Position numbers and translations under genes: made by a program. Shown one piece after another: positions 18,152-28,258 of a DNA stretch of 64,000 bases (position 1 is its first letter; every line of letters begins with the position of its first letter). The notes below the pieces were generated by a model that saw only the letters and a list, made by a program, of their open reading frames with translations, was not told the origin of the DNA and did not search any database. The DNA is from Paludisphaera soli (lineage in GTDB: Bacteria; Planctomycetota; Planctomycetia; Isosphaerales; Isosphaeraceae). The stretch is from positions 107,149-171,148 of the forward strand of contig NZ_JAALJI010000016.1 in the NCBI RefSeq assembly GCF_011064595.1, given 5' to 3'.

Positions 18152-20350
18152 TCAACGGGAACGGCCGACCCAGGCCGCGAAGGCCGCCTCGGCCACGAGC
18201 AGCACCAGAAGGGCCGTCGCCAGGTCGCGCCAGATCTCGCGGCCGGTCGCCGCGAACGAGGAGGCGTCCCCGCGGACGGCGACCTCCACGTTCAGGGGCC
18301 GCATCAGGGTCTTCAGCTCCTCGGCCTCGATCCTTTCCAACCGGCTCTCGCGGACGTCGGGGTCGGCCGCGAAGACGTCCTCGCGAGAGCCGAGCGGGCC
18401 CTCCTCCCAGGAGAGCCGATACACCCCCGCGCGGCGGGTGTCGGGGACGTCGATCCGCACGGCCGGGCCGCGGTCGTCGGCCGGGTCTTCCGGCAGGGGC
18501 ACGGCCGAGAGCGAGACCGGCTCGGCCCCTTCGGGGGGCGTTAGCCGGGCGTTCGAGACCTCGTGGCTGGAATGGACGACGCGGCGGATCGGGTCGCCGG
18601 CCGTGACGGTGTTGGCCGTGGTCGTGGCGCGGGCCGCCCCCTTCGCCGCCTCGCGGATCGCCAGCACGAAGCTGGGCTCCACCGGCCAGTCGTTGCCGGC
18701 GCGGTCGGCGGTCGTCGTCCAGAGCAGGACCCGGCCCTCGCCCACCACCCGCTCGGCCACCGCCGCCGAGCGGTCGGGGTCGTTCCAGCGGGCCAGGACG
18801 CGCGCCTGGCCCCGGTCCTTCTCGTCGGCCTTGTACCGATCTCCGCCTTCGGTTTCGCCGCCGGCCGATTCGTCGACGGTCGCGATCCAGCGCACCGGGA
18901 CGCGCTCGAAGGCCGACGCTTTCAGCTCCAGCAGCTTCTCCAGGGGCGACGGCCGGACGAGCTCGATCACCAGGCCCCGGAACGGCTGGTCGGAGGTCGC
19001 CTTGAACGGGAACGGCAGGATGCGCTCTCCGGGTCGGTCGAAGAGGTCGTTGTAGAGGCCCAGGTCGATCCGGGCACCGGCGAAGATCATCAGGCCCATC
19101 CCCTCGCGGACGAGCTTGCGGATGCGGTCGGCCTGCTCGGGCGTCGGCGCGGCGACGTTCGCCAGGACGAGGACGTCGGGGGTCTCCAGCCGGGGGGAGA
19201 GGAAGTCCTGCTCGGGGACGACCTCGATCCGCCAGGCCTCGGCCGAGCCGACGCCGATGGACAGAGGCGCGGCGAGGTAGTCGACCTCGGAGCCGAACGG
19301 CTCGGTCGAGGGTTCGCCGTCTACGAGCCGGATGAGGAGCGAATCCTTCACCGGCGCGGCGGCCCAGCGGCGGCCGTCGGCAGGCAGCTCGTCGTCCGGG
19401 AGCTGGAGCGAGAACTCGTGCGGCCCCGCGCCGGGGAAGGCGACGGAGAGCGGCGTGCGCACCGTCTCGCCGGGGGCGATCTCGGGGAGCGGGATCTCGC
19501 TCGGCTTGTCGTCCACGCGGAGGACCGCCTTGGCCCCGACGAGCGCCCGGGGCGAGCCGTTGCGGATCACCGCCTCCCAGGCCGAGGGGGCGCCGGCCAG
19601 GATCGTCCGCTCCAGGGGGACGAGCGACTCCAGCGCCACGTTCGCCGTCTCGGCCGAGCCGACGTCGACGACGCGGACGACCACGCCGTCCTCCTCCCAC
19701 CGCTTGGCGATCTCGCCCACGGTCGCGTCCCAGCCGCTGCGCCTCAGGTCGGTCAGGATCGTGAGGCGTCGCGTGGGGTACGTGCAGGACTTGAGGACGT
19801 CGTCGATCCCGGCGAGGACCGACGGCCAGGCGGCGTGCGTGGCCGTGGCGGCGAGCCCCGAGACGGCGGCGGCCAGCTCCTCGCGGCGGCTCGCCTCCAC
19901 GTCGTGGATCACCGGCGCGGTCGGGGCCGAGGTGGTGGCCAGGCTGCAGCGGTCCTGCGGCGGCGTGGTCTCCAGCAGGGCGCCCGCGACCTGGAGCGCC
20001 TTCTGGATGGCGGTCCCCTCGCCGGCGGCGTAGCCCATGCTCAGCGAGTCGTCGACGAGCATGACCTCGCTCGAACGACCGCCGCGGCCGATCCAGCTCT
20101 CCATCCCGGTCGGGTTGAGGATGGGCCGGGCCAGGAAGAAGAAGAGGAGGACCGGGAGCGCGATGCGGAGGAGCAGGAGCAGCAGCTCCTCCAGCTGGAT
20201 CCGGCGGCGGTTGCGCTGGATGGTCAGCTTCAGGTACTTCATGGGCGCCCAGTCCACGCGGCGGAACCGACGACGGTTCAGCAGGTGGATGACGATGGGG
20301 ATCGCGCCCAGCAGGGTCCCCCAGATCAGGAGCGGGCTCAGGAACGTCAT
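18152..20350 (-). CDS. BatA-like aerotolerance N-terminal domain protein with vWA domain
   Basis: 732 residues. It opens with the BatA N-terminal signature FLSPLLIWGTLLGAIPIVIH followed by NRRRFRRVDW and a second membrane segment (LLLLLRIALPVLLFFFLARP). A vWA domain follows with D100-x-S102-x-S104 (VDDSLSM), and the C-terminus has another membrane helix (TALLVLLVAEAAFAAWVG). BatA/B proteins of this type occur with MoxR and DUF58 in many phyla. It is 52 bases downstream of DUF58 in the operon. Confidence 0.87.
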   Translation of the reverse strand: MTFLSPLLIWGTLLGAIPIVIHLLNRRRFRRVDWAPMKYLKLTIQRNRRRIQLEELLLLLLRIALPVLLFFFLARPILNPTGMESWIGRGGRSSEVMLVDDSLSMGYAAGEGTAIQKALQVAGALLETTPPQDRCSLATTSAPTAPVIHDVEASRREELAAAVSGLAATATHAAWPSVLAGIDDVLKSCTYPTRRLTILTDLRRSGWDATVGEIAKRWEEDGVVVRVVDVGSAETANVALESLVPLERTILAGAPSAWEAVIRNGSPRALVGAKAVLRVDDKPSEIPLPEIAPGETVRTPLSVAFPGAGPHEFSLQLPDDELPADGRRWAAAPVKDSLLIRLVDGEPSTEPFGSEVDYLAAPLSIGVGSAEAWRIEVVPEQDFLSPRLETPDVLVLANVAAPTPEQADRIRKLVREGMGLMIFAGARIDLGLYNDLFDRPGERILPFPFKATSDQPFRGLVIELVRPSPLEKLLELKASAFERVPVRWIATVDESAGGETEGGDRYKADEKDRGQARVLARWNDPDRSAAVAERVVGEGRVLLWTTTADRAGNDWPVEPSFVLAIREAAKGAARATTTANTVTAGDPIRRVVHSSHEVSNARLTPPEGAEPVSLSAVPLPEDPADDRGPAVRIDVPDTRRAGVYRLSWEEGPLGSREDVFAADPDVRESRLERIEAEELKTLMRPLNVEVAVRGDASSFAATGREIWRDLATALLVLLVAEAAFAAWVGRSR

Positions 20351-21291
20351 GGCTCGGCGGTGGCCCTCGCGGGGTCGGGGTCGAGTCGCGCCTGGGTTCG
20401 GGTCATCGGCCTCGGCGGTCGGCCCGGCCGGCTTCCAGGCGGGCGTGGAGGAATCGGCTGAGGGCGTCGGCCAGGGGCTCGTCGGTCAGGAAGCGGACGT
20501 GGTCGTAGCCGCGGGTCCCGCAGGCCTTCCGAACCCCCCGGAGGAACTCGTCCATCGCGGCCCGGTACGACTTCTGGAACCCCCGGGGCTCGGCGAACAG
20601 CTCCTCGTCCCCTTCCAGGTCGCGGAAGACGGTCGGGCCGTCGAACGGCAGGTCCAGCTCGTCGTGGTCGAGCACCTGCATGACCAGGACCTCGTGGCCG
20701 CTGAACCGGAGCCGGTCGAGCCCGGCGTAGAGCGCGTCCAGGTCGGTGAGCAGGTCCGAGACGATCACCAGCATGTTCCGCCGGCGGAACTGGTCGCCGA
20801 GGGCCAGCAGGAGGCCCCCCAGCTCGGTCTTCCGGGCCGGCGTGCAGTTCTGGAGCATCCCGGCGACGAGCTGCACCTGCGCCTGGGTGGCGCGGGGGGG
20901 GATGTTCTTCACCGCCTTCTCGTCGAACAGGACCAGGCCCACCGGGTCTTGCTGGCGGGTGAGGAGCATCGAGAGGGCGACGACCAGGGTCGAGGCGTAC
21001 TCGAACTTGCTCAGCGCCGCGCGCCCCCCCTTGTAGTTCATCGAGGCGCTGGCGTCGACGAGGAACGTCACGCGGACGTTGCTCTCCTCCTCGTACTGCT
21101 TGACGTAGTGCCGGTCAGACCGGGCGAAGACCCGCCAGTCGAGGCGGCGGAGGTCCTCGCCGGGGGAGTACTCGCGGTACTCGGCGAACTCGACGTTGAA
21201 GCCGTGGAACGGGCTCTTGTGCAGGCCGCTGATCGCGCCTTCCACCAGCCGCCGCGACCGAAGCGTCAGGTCGGCGATCCGGCCGAGGGCG

Positions 21292-22338
<1,047 letters not shown>

Positions 22339-22350
22339 GGTCGCGTCCCC

Positions 22351-23448
22351 TTAGCGCTGGAAGACCGGGAGGAATTTGAACGGGAGCTGGAGGATGATCG
22401 CGGCGACGGAGGTCCCGAAGACCTGGCCGATGCCGTCGCCGTTCCAGGAGCCGTCGGGCTGCTGCTGGGCGAGGAGCTGGTCGCGGGCCTTGGGGAAGTA
22501 CTCGTCCCAGTAGGAGTCGCCGGCCATGTAGAAGCCCTGGGAGGCGTAGAGGTGGGCGTAGTAGTCGTGCGCGCCCCCCTTGCTCCAGCCCTCGTTGTTG
22601 CGGAACTGGTCCCAGACGTACTTGAGGCAGTCGGTGGCGATGGGGCCGTCGAACCGGCCGGCGTTGTACAGGGTGGCGACGGCGGCGGCCGAGATCGGCA
22701 GCCGGGGGCCGCCCCCGCTGGCCAGCGAGTACTGGATGCCCCCCTCGGGCGTGCGGCACTTGTCCAGGTACCTCACGGCCTCCTCGATCACCGCCGCGGG
22801 CACGAGGAACCCCGCGTTCTGCGCGGCGCGGAGGGCCTGGACCTGGGTGACGGTCACGGACCCTTCGTCGCCGCCGCCGGGGGTGTAGGTCCAGCCGCCG
22901 GCGCCGCTCTGGCCCTGGCTGGTGAGCGCGACCGCCTTGCGGACGGCCGCCTGCACCTGCTGGCGCAGGGCCTCCTTGGTGATCATCCCGTAGACGCTCG
23001 CCAGGAACATCAGGGCGAAGCCGTGGCCGTGCATCGGGATGCCGCCGTCCTCGCCCGGCCCGGTGATCAGGCCGCTGGGCGTGGCGCAGCGGACGAGGTA
23101 CTCGACGGCCCCCTGGACCGACTTCGAGTACTTGCCGCGCGTGGGGGTGTCGCCGTGCGCCAGCAGCGCGGTGCCCGCCAGGCCGGTCATCGCCACCGGG
23201 TACATCTGGCCGCCGCCGGTGATCCACGACCCGTCGTCGGCCTGCTGCGAGGCCAGGTAGTCCAGCCCCTTCAGCACGGCCCGGATCGTCTCGGGCGTGA
23301 CGTGCTTGGGGAGCACCTCCTCGGCCGAAAGCCCGGCGACGGTCCCGGCGAGCCAGCCGCCGCCCGCCGCCAGCGCCGGGGCGGCCGCGGCGCAGCGACG
23401 CAGGAAAGCCCGGCGGCTCGCGTCCTGGAAGCCCACGGTCGCGCTCAT
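22351..23448 (-). CDS. Exported prenyltransferase/squalene-cyclase-repeat protein
   Basis: 365 residues. The start at 23448 overlaps the SIMPL gene stop (ATGA) and gives a twin-arginine-like leader (SRRAFLRRCAAAAPALAAGG). The body is a run of (alpha/alpha)6-type repeats with the QQADDGSWI and QQQPDGSWNGDGIG motifs typical of prenyltransferase/squalene-oxidase repeats. The catalytic DxDD motif of squalene-hopene cyclases is not seen and the size is about half of such enzymes, so an enzymatic terpene cyclase is unlikely. Proteins of this kind are common beside MoxR clusters in planctomycetes; binding or scaffolding is more likely than catalysis. Confidence 0.8.
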   Translation of the reverse strand: MSATVGFQDASRRAFLRRCAAAAPALAAGGGWLAGTVAGLSAEEVLPKHVTPETIRAVLKGLDYLASQQADDGSWITGGGQMYPVAMTGLAGTALLAHGDTPTRGKYSKSVQGAVEYLVRCATPSGLITGPGEDGGIPMHGHGFALMFLASVYGMITKEALRQQVQAAVRKAVALTSQGQSGAGGWTYTPGGGDEGSVTVTQVQALRAAQNAGFLVPAAVIEEAVRYLDKCRTPEGGIQYSLASGGGPRLPISAAAVATLYNAGRFDGPIATDCLKYVWDQFRNNEGWSKGGAHDYYAHLYASQGFYMAGDSYWDEYFPKARDQLLAQQQPDGSWNGDGIGQVFGTSVAAIILQLPFKFLPVFQR

Positions 23449-24347
23449 CGCTTGGGCTCCGCGGGCGTGATGGCGTAGCGGACCTGCAGCTCCACGCGGA
23501 TCGGCACGTCCTGGAACTTCGGGGTCGTGAGCCGGTCGCGGGCCCCGTCGTCTTCCTCCTGGGTCGGTGCGTCGCTGAGCATCATGCCGGAGTAGTAGTA
23601 CCGCGTCGCGTTGTCCGACGAGACCTCGCGGACGGAGAGCACCGGGCCGAGCTTCACGCCGTTGAGGCGGGCGAGGCGTTCGGCGCGGGCGCGGGCGTCG
23701 GCGGCCGCCTTGGCGTAGGCCTCCTCCTTCAGCTTGTCGTAATCCTCGACGACGAACCGGACGAGGTTGGTGGGCTGCATGTTGCCGTAGCGGTAGGCCA
23801 TCATCGCGGCGTTGGCCGGCGGGCCGACGCGGGCACCGGCGTCCTGGGCGACGTCCAGCAGGCGGCCGACGAGCTGGAGCACGGCCTCCTCGTCCATGCC
23901 CTGGATGCCGGACGCCTTGACCACCAGCTTGCGCGAGAGCTGGACCTCGCTCTTGGTCTTCGTCTGGACGCCGTAGTCCATCATGTAGGGGTTGAACGCC
24001 GCCCCCTTCTGGTCCAGGAGGAGCCCGCGCTCCTCGACGGCCACGTCGGGGAGCTTGAGGGCGGCGAAGGCGTCGTGGACGCGCTTCTTGGCGTCGCGGA
24101 ACTTCACGATCGCGTCGCCGGTCAGCTCGGCGGCGGCGGAGACGTCCAGGTCGATCTCGGCGAGGCTCGGCCTGGCGGAGACCGAGCCCTTGCCCTGGAC
24201 GGTGAGCCCCTCGACGCCCGAGGGCTCGGCGACCTGGGCCGCGGCGGGCGGGGGGACGGCGACGATCACGGCGGCGGCCATCCCGAGGCAGGCCGCCAGG
24301 CGGAGGGCGGCGATCGTCCACGGCCGTGGCGAGCGGGGGGGCTTCAT
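23445..24347 (-). CDS. SIMPL (DUF541) domain secreted protein
   Basis: 300 residues with a signal peptide (ALRLAACLGMAAAVIVAVPP). The mature part starts with LTVQGKGSVSARPSLAEIDL, the typical first strand of the SIMPL/DUF541 fold, and has the ARARAERLARLNGVKLGPVL helix-strand typical of its second half. SIMPL proteins are periplasmic or outer-membrane associated; their role is poorly known (oxidative-stress phenotypes in some bacteria). Overlaps the genes on both sides by four bases, which fixes the start at 24347. Confidence 0.87.
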   Translation of the reverse strand: MKPPRSPRPWTIAALRLAACLGMAAAVIVAVPPPAAAQVAEPSGVEGLTVQGKGSVSARPSLAEIDLDVSAAAELTGDAIVKFRDAKKRVHDAFAALKLPDVAVEERGLLLDQKGAAFNPYMMDYGVQTKTKSEVQLSRKLVVKASGIQGMDEEAVLQLVGRLLDVAQDAGARVGPPANAAMMAYRYGNMQPTNLVRFVVEDYDKLKEEAYAKAAADARARAERLARLNGVKLGPVLSVREVSSDNATRYYYSGMMLSDAPTQEEDDGARDRLTTPKFQDVPIRVELQVRYAITPAEPKR

Positions 24348-26410
24348 CGCGGGGGGTCCTCCTGGGGGGGCGCCGACCGGGCGGGATAGGCGGTGATCGC
24401 GCGGTTGGAGATGGTCAGCAGGCGATCGCCGGCCGCGACGAGGTCGGCCGCCTCGGACCCGAGGTCCTCGCCCCGGAAGATCCGACGCACCCGGCCGTCC
24501 GCCGGGTCGAGTTCGAAGACGCCCCGAGGCGTGGCCTGCCAGATGCCGTCGGGCCGGATCAGGACCGTCGCCTCCAGGCTGCCGCCCGGGAGCCGCGTGG
24601 CCCACGAGAGGGTCCGGGTCTTCGCGTCGAGCGCGGACAGCTCCTCGCCGCCGAGATAGATCGAGCGGTCGTCGCAGCCCACAACCCGCGCCGCCTTGCC
24701 GAACGGGCGTCGCCAGGCGACCGTCATCCGGTTCGGGTCGATCGCGTAGATCCGGCTCGACTGCGCCCCCTTGAACACGAGCGCGTCGCCGCGCTCCCGG
24801 GGGGGCTCGCCGGCCGGCTGGGGGTCCTGGGGCATGTTCCCGTAGAAGTAACGCTCGGTCTGCAGCGGGGCCGTCTCGTAGCCGTAGCCCCAGTCGAGCG
24901 TCCCGGTGTCGGCGTCGAGCCGGGCCAACAGGCCGACGTGCGTGTCGACGTAGAGGGCGCCGGAGTTCCACATCAGCCGGACCTGCGGCGTCTGCTCGCG
25001 ACGGCCGGAGTAGTAATACCTCTGCTGGCTCTGGCGGGACACGGCGACCTGGGTCTTCCAGATCGGGCGGCCGGCTTCCGGCCTCATCGCCAGGACCCAC
25101 TGCTCGGGGAGCGGCTGGTTCTGCTGGATCTTGGCCGGGACGTAGAGGACGCCGTCGGCCAGGATCGGCGGGCCCGAGGGCTCGTAGCCGGCGTACTCCG
25201 GCAGGTCCGCCATCTTCCAGACGACCTCGCCGTCCTCCGCCCGTCGGCATTCGAGCTGGAACGGCCCCATGGAGTTCTGGTCCTTCAGGTCGCGCGTGAC
25301 CGTCCAGAGCCGCTCGCCCCGGGCGAGGAGCGCGAACCGTGAGGGGTCGAGCATCTGGGCGGCGGGCTGCGTGGCGATCTGCTCCAGGTTGTGGAAGGAC
25401 TCGGTCCGCCACCGGAGCCGGCCCGTCGCCAGGTCGAGCGCCATCAGCCGGCCCAGGTAGTTCACGTAGAGCGTCTCGCCGTCGATCGCCGCGGCCGGAC
25501 GCGCCGAGCTGAGCGGGTTGGAGCGCCACTGGTTCAGCTCGACCGGGGCCATACCGGCCTCGATCGAGTCGGCGATGCGGAACTGCCAGTCGGGCGCGAC
25601 GGCCTCCGCCAGGCCGATCGACGCGTCGGCCCCCCGGCCGTCCGAGGGCGGCGCGACGGGGGCCGCGGCGTCGACGAGGCGACGGAGCGACTCGGGGGCG
25701 GTCGCGGTCTCGCCGCCGAGCGTCGTCGGCTCGTCGCGGTAACGGTCCTCGATCTCGGCCCGGATCTGGTCGAATTCCGAGCGGCGGCCGGCCCGGGACA
25801 GGGCGACGGCCGCCTTGACGGCGATGGTCGCGGGCGAGAGGTCGGAGTCGGGCCGATCGCGGAGGATCGTCAGCCAGCAGTCGGCCGCGCGGTCGAACCG
25901 CCCCTGCTCGAAGTCGAGGTCGCCCAGCCGGTCGGCCGCGGCGGCGCCCACGGTCGTCGTGAAATAGGACGAGTAGATCCGCTCCAGGTTCGCCCGCTCG
26001 GCGTCCCCCTCGGCCTGGTCGAGCAGCTTCCTGGCCTCGGCGTCGTAGAAGAGGCGGTAGGCCGACTGTCCCTCCGGGGGCAGCGCGGTCAGGACCTCGC
26101 GCCGCTTGCGGGCGACCGGGACGATGAAGCCGTCGGCGCCGTCGACGAACCGGAGGGACTGGTCGTCGCCGATCGTATAGAGCGCCTTCAACGCCCGCTC
26201 CCAGGCCCCGCGCTTCCGAAAGCGCTCGAAATCCTCCAGCGCCTCCTTGACCTCGGTGGCGGCCGGCGGCATCTGCAGGGGACGCCCGGGATCGTCGTTC
26301 GAGACCTTGTCCGGATCCTTGCCCTCGGCGTCATCCGCCACCTGGGCCAGCCCGGTCGACGCGGCCCACGCGAGGACGAGCAGCGCGATGAGGCGTCGCG
26401 TCCAGATCAT
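24344..26410 (-). CDS. Secreted PQQ-binding-like beta-propeller protein
   Basis: 688 residues with a signal peptide (LIALLVLAWAASTGLAQ). The N-terminal half is helical, TPR-like (LGDLDFEQGRFDRAADCWLT); the C-terminal half has repeated strands of the PQQ/outer-membrane-propeller kind (LYVNYLGRLMALDLATGRLR, LARLDADTGTLDWGY). The family usually binds substrates or acts as an assembly platform, not as a PQQ enzyme. The start at 26410 follows a GGAGG site. It is the first gene of the 12-gene operon, so the promoter upstream probably serves the whole block. Confidence 0.83.
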   Translation of the reverse strand: MIWTRRLIALLVLAWAASTGLAQVADDAEGKDPDKVSNDDPGRPLQMPPAATEVKEALEDFERFRKRGAWERALKALYTIGDDQSLRFVDGADGFIVPVARKRREVLTALPPEGQSAYRLFYDAEARKLLDQAEGDAERANLERIYSSYFTTTVGAAAADRLGDLDFEQGRFDRAADCWLTILRDRPDSDLSPATIAVKAAVALSRAGRRSEFDQIRAEIEDRYRDEPTTLGGETATAPESLRRLVDAAAPVAPPSDGRGADASIGLAEAVAPDWQFRIADSIEAGMAPVELNQWRSNPLSSARPAAAIDGETLYVNYLGRLMALDLATGRLRWRTESFHNLEQIATQPAAQMLDPSRFALLARGERLWTVTRDLKDQNSMGPFQLECRRAEDGEVVWKMADLPEYAGYEPSGPPILADGVLYVPAKIQQNQPLPEQWVLAMRPEAGRPIWKTQVAVSRQSQQRYYYSGRREQTPQVRLMWNSGALYVDTHVGLLARLDADTGTLDWGYGYETAPLQTERYFYGNMPQDPQPAGEPPRERGDALVFKGAQSSRIYAIDPNRMTVAWRRPFGKAARVVGCDDRSIYLGGEELSALDAKTRTLSWATRLPGGSLEATVLIRPDGIWQATPRGVFELDPADGRVRRIFRGEDLGSEAADLVAAGDRLLTISNRAITAYPARSAPPQEDPPR

Positions 26411-27085
26411 GCCGCCTCCGTCCAAAGGTCGATCGCGGAACGAAACGTCCAGGTCCGAATGGATCCGCCGGGGGAGGTCCGGCGCCGAGTTCGGGGGGGG
26501 ATCCCTCTCGTAACGGCCGGAGACAGTTGTAGTGCTCCCAATTCCCTCGTGCAAGATCCTACCGCGGAACTGCCCGAATCCAGGGCCTTGATGGGAGGGC
26601 CCTCAAGACCGGACGTCCCGAAATCCGCGGAAGGTTTGCACGGTGACGAGATCCTCCGTCCCGACCGGAGCCGCCGCGAGCCCGAGACGAGGAGGGACCG
26701 AGGCGACTTCATCCAGATTCGCAACCGCCGACTCATCGAAGCAGGGCGCCGCAACGAGGACGGAAACTCGGAGAGGCCCGGCGGCGACGCGACCCGAACG
26801 GGCGGCCGGTGCCGCGTCCAGGCCTGCGCGGCGACGTCGCGGGCAGTGCCAAGATCCCCGCCGAGAGCTTATACTCGCGGGCCCCGGCGGTGCTTTGCGG
26901 CCTTGTCACGGGGGCCGCAACGGAACGTTCCGATCCGCGGGGCGGGCCGAACGCGCCATCCCCTCGACGCCCCCTTCGGCCGAGGCGGCCCCGCGAGGCC
27001 GTCGAGGGCCTCGCCCGGCGACGAACGGCACGCCAAGTTTACGTCGCGCGGTCCGACATCGCGCGAAAGCCAGGGAGTCAAGCGG
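26411..27085. other. Intergenic region between divergent genes
   Basis: 675 bases without a convincing gene. It holds a sigma70-like promoter for the minus-strand operon (26526-26554). A possible plus-strand -10 box TATACT (26870-26875) has GTGCCA 18 bases upstream and would give the winged-helix gene a leader of about 200 bases. Open frames through this stretch are Arg/Gly/Pro-rich shadows. Confidence 0.5.
26526..26554 (-). promoter_or_regulatory. Candidate sigma70 promoter of the MoxR/BatA operon
   Basis: Reading the minus strand, TTGCAC (26554-26549) and TACAAC (26531-26526) are separated by exactly 17 bases, each matching four of six consensus positions. Transcription would start about 110 bases before the PQQ-propeller gene. 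No other promoter-like spacing was noticed within the operon. Confidence 0.45.
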
Positions 27086-27505
27086 ATGGGCAAAGAGAAG
27101 ACTTCGCCGGGCCGGGCCTCGGAATGGACGTTCCTGAGCAATCACGCCCATGTGCTCCTCTGCATCGCCCGGGAGTCGGAGATCCGCCTGCGCGACGTGG
27201 CCGAGAAGGTGGGCATCACCGAGCGGGCCGTCCAGCGGATCGTGGCCGACCTGGAGGCCGGCCGGTACCTGGAACGCGCCCGATCCGGCCGCCGCAACCG
27301 CTACGAGGTCCATCCCGAATTGCCGCTCCGCCACCCCATCGAGTCTCACCGCGACGTGGGGACCTTGCTCGCGCTGGTGCTCAGCCCGGCCCCGACCGCC
27401 GACGAGACGCCCGCCCCGGCGCGGCCGGGACGCGAGGCCGAGGCCCCGCCCCGGCCCAGGCCCGCCCGGCCGAGGGCGCCGCGCAAGCGGCCGAGCGAGG
27501 GTTGA
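27086..27505 (+). CDS. Small winged-helix DNA-binding protein
   Basis: 139 residues. The N-terminal 75 residues form a MarR/ArsR-like winged helix: the recognition part is LRDVAEKVGITERAVQRIVA and the wing DLEAGRYLERARSGRRNRYE. The last 60 residues are Ala/Pro/Arg-rich (PARPRAPRKRPSEG) and likely disordered, perhaps adding non-specific DNA affinity. The start at 27086 is the first ATG that does not add shadow-like sequence upstream. It is single-gene, 75 bases before the GntR gene on the same strand. Target unknown. Confidence 0.82.
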   Translation: MGKEKTSPGRASEWTFLSNHAHVLLCIARESEIRLRDVAEKVGITERAVQRIVADLEAGRYLERARSGRRNRYEVHPELPLRHPIESHRDVGTLLALVLSPAPTADETPAPARPGREAEAPPRPRPARPRAPRKRPSEG

Positions 27506-27580
27506 AAACTTGTTGGAACGGGTCTGATCATCTGATAAACTCGCAACCTGCAATCGCCCTCTGGAGTCCGGGGAGACGCC

Positions 27581-28258
27581 ATGATCAACGCCGTGGGAAG
27601 GACCAAGCTCAGGGACGTCGTGGCGGGGCGGCTCAAGTCGTACATCGTCGACGCGAACCTCAAGCCGGGGGACCGGCTGCCGACGGAGAACGACCTGGCG
27701 AAGCGGTTCGGCGTGAGTCGGCTGAGCCTGCGCGAGGCGACCAAGTCGCTGGAGTTCCTGGGGATCGTCGAGGCCCGGCCGGGCCGGGGGCTGAGCGTCG
27801 GCCAGGTCGACATGGACCGGGTCACGGAGTACCTCGGGTTCCACCCGGCGCTCCAGGACGTCCCGCCGACGGTGCTGATCGACACCCGGGTCGTGCTCGA
27901 GGCCGGCGTGCTGCCCCACGTCGCCCGCCGGATGGCCGCCGACGCGACGGCGTACGAGTCGCTCGACGGCATCAACCGCAAGCTCGGCCGCGCCCGGGGG
28001 CTCGCGGCGGCGATCGAGCTGGACCGGACCTTCCATCACGAGCTGATCGCGGCCAGCGGGCTGACCCCGTTCATGGCCTTCGGCGACCTGCTCGCGGTCT
28101 TCTTCCGCCGATTCGGCGAGCACCTGGACGTCGACGCCGCCGTCCGGGGCCACCAGATCATCATCGACGCCCTCAAGGCCGGCGACGTCGCGGAGGCCGA
28201 TCGCGAGGTGCGGCTCCACATCGAGAACCACCGCAACTTCCTGGAGACGACCCCGTGA
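27581..28258 (+). CDS. GntR-family regulator with FCD domain
   Basis: 225 residues. N-terminal winged helix with the GntR signature (DLAKRFGVSRLSLREATKSL), then an all-helical FCD ligand-binding domain with LDRTFHHELIAASG and, near the C-terminus, EADREVRLHIENH, which supply the Asp/His residues that hold a metal and an organic-acid ligand in this family. Starts behind a GGGGAGA ribosome site. Its TGA overlaps the GTG start of the giant cytochrome-domain gene, an uncommon coupling that suggests it controls that gene or its substrate pathway. Confidence 0.92.
   Translation: MINAVGRTKLRDVVAGRLKSYIVDANLKPGDRLPTENDLAKRFGVSRLSLREATKSLEFLGIVEARPGRGLSVGQVDMDRVTEYLGFHPALQDVPPTVLIDTRVVLEAGVLPHVARRMAADATAYESLDGINRKLGRARGLAAAIELDRTFHHELIAASGLTPFMAFGDLLAVFFRRFGEHLDVDAAVRGHQIIIDALKAGDVAEADREVRLHIENHRNFLETTP

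Noticed and set aside
16137..19055. Long plus-strand frame opposite the vWA and BatA-like genes
   Set aside because: No domain pattern; mirror of well-supported minus-strand genes.
22351..23448. Squalene-hopene cyclase
   Set aside because: No DxDD motif, half the normal size and TAT-exported.
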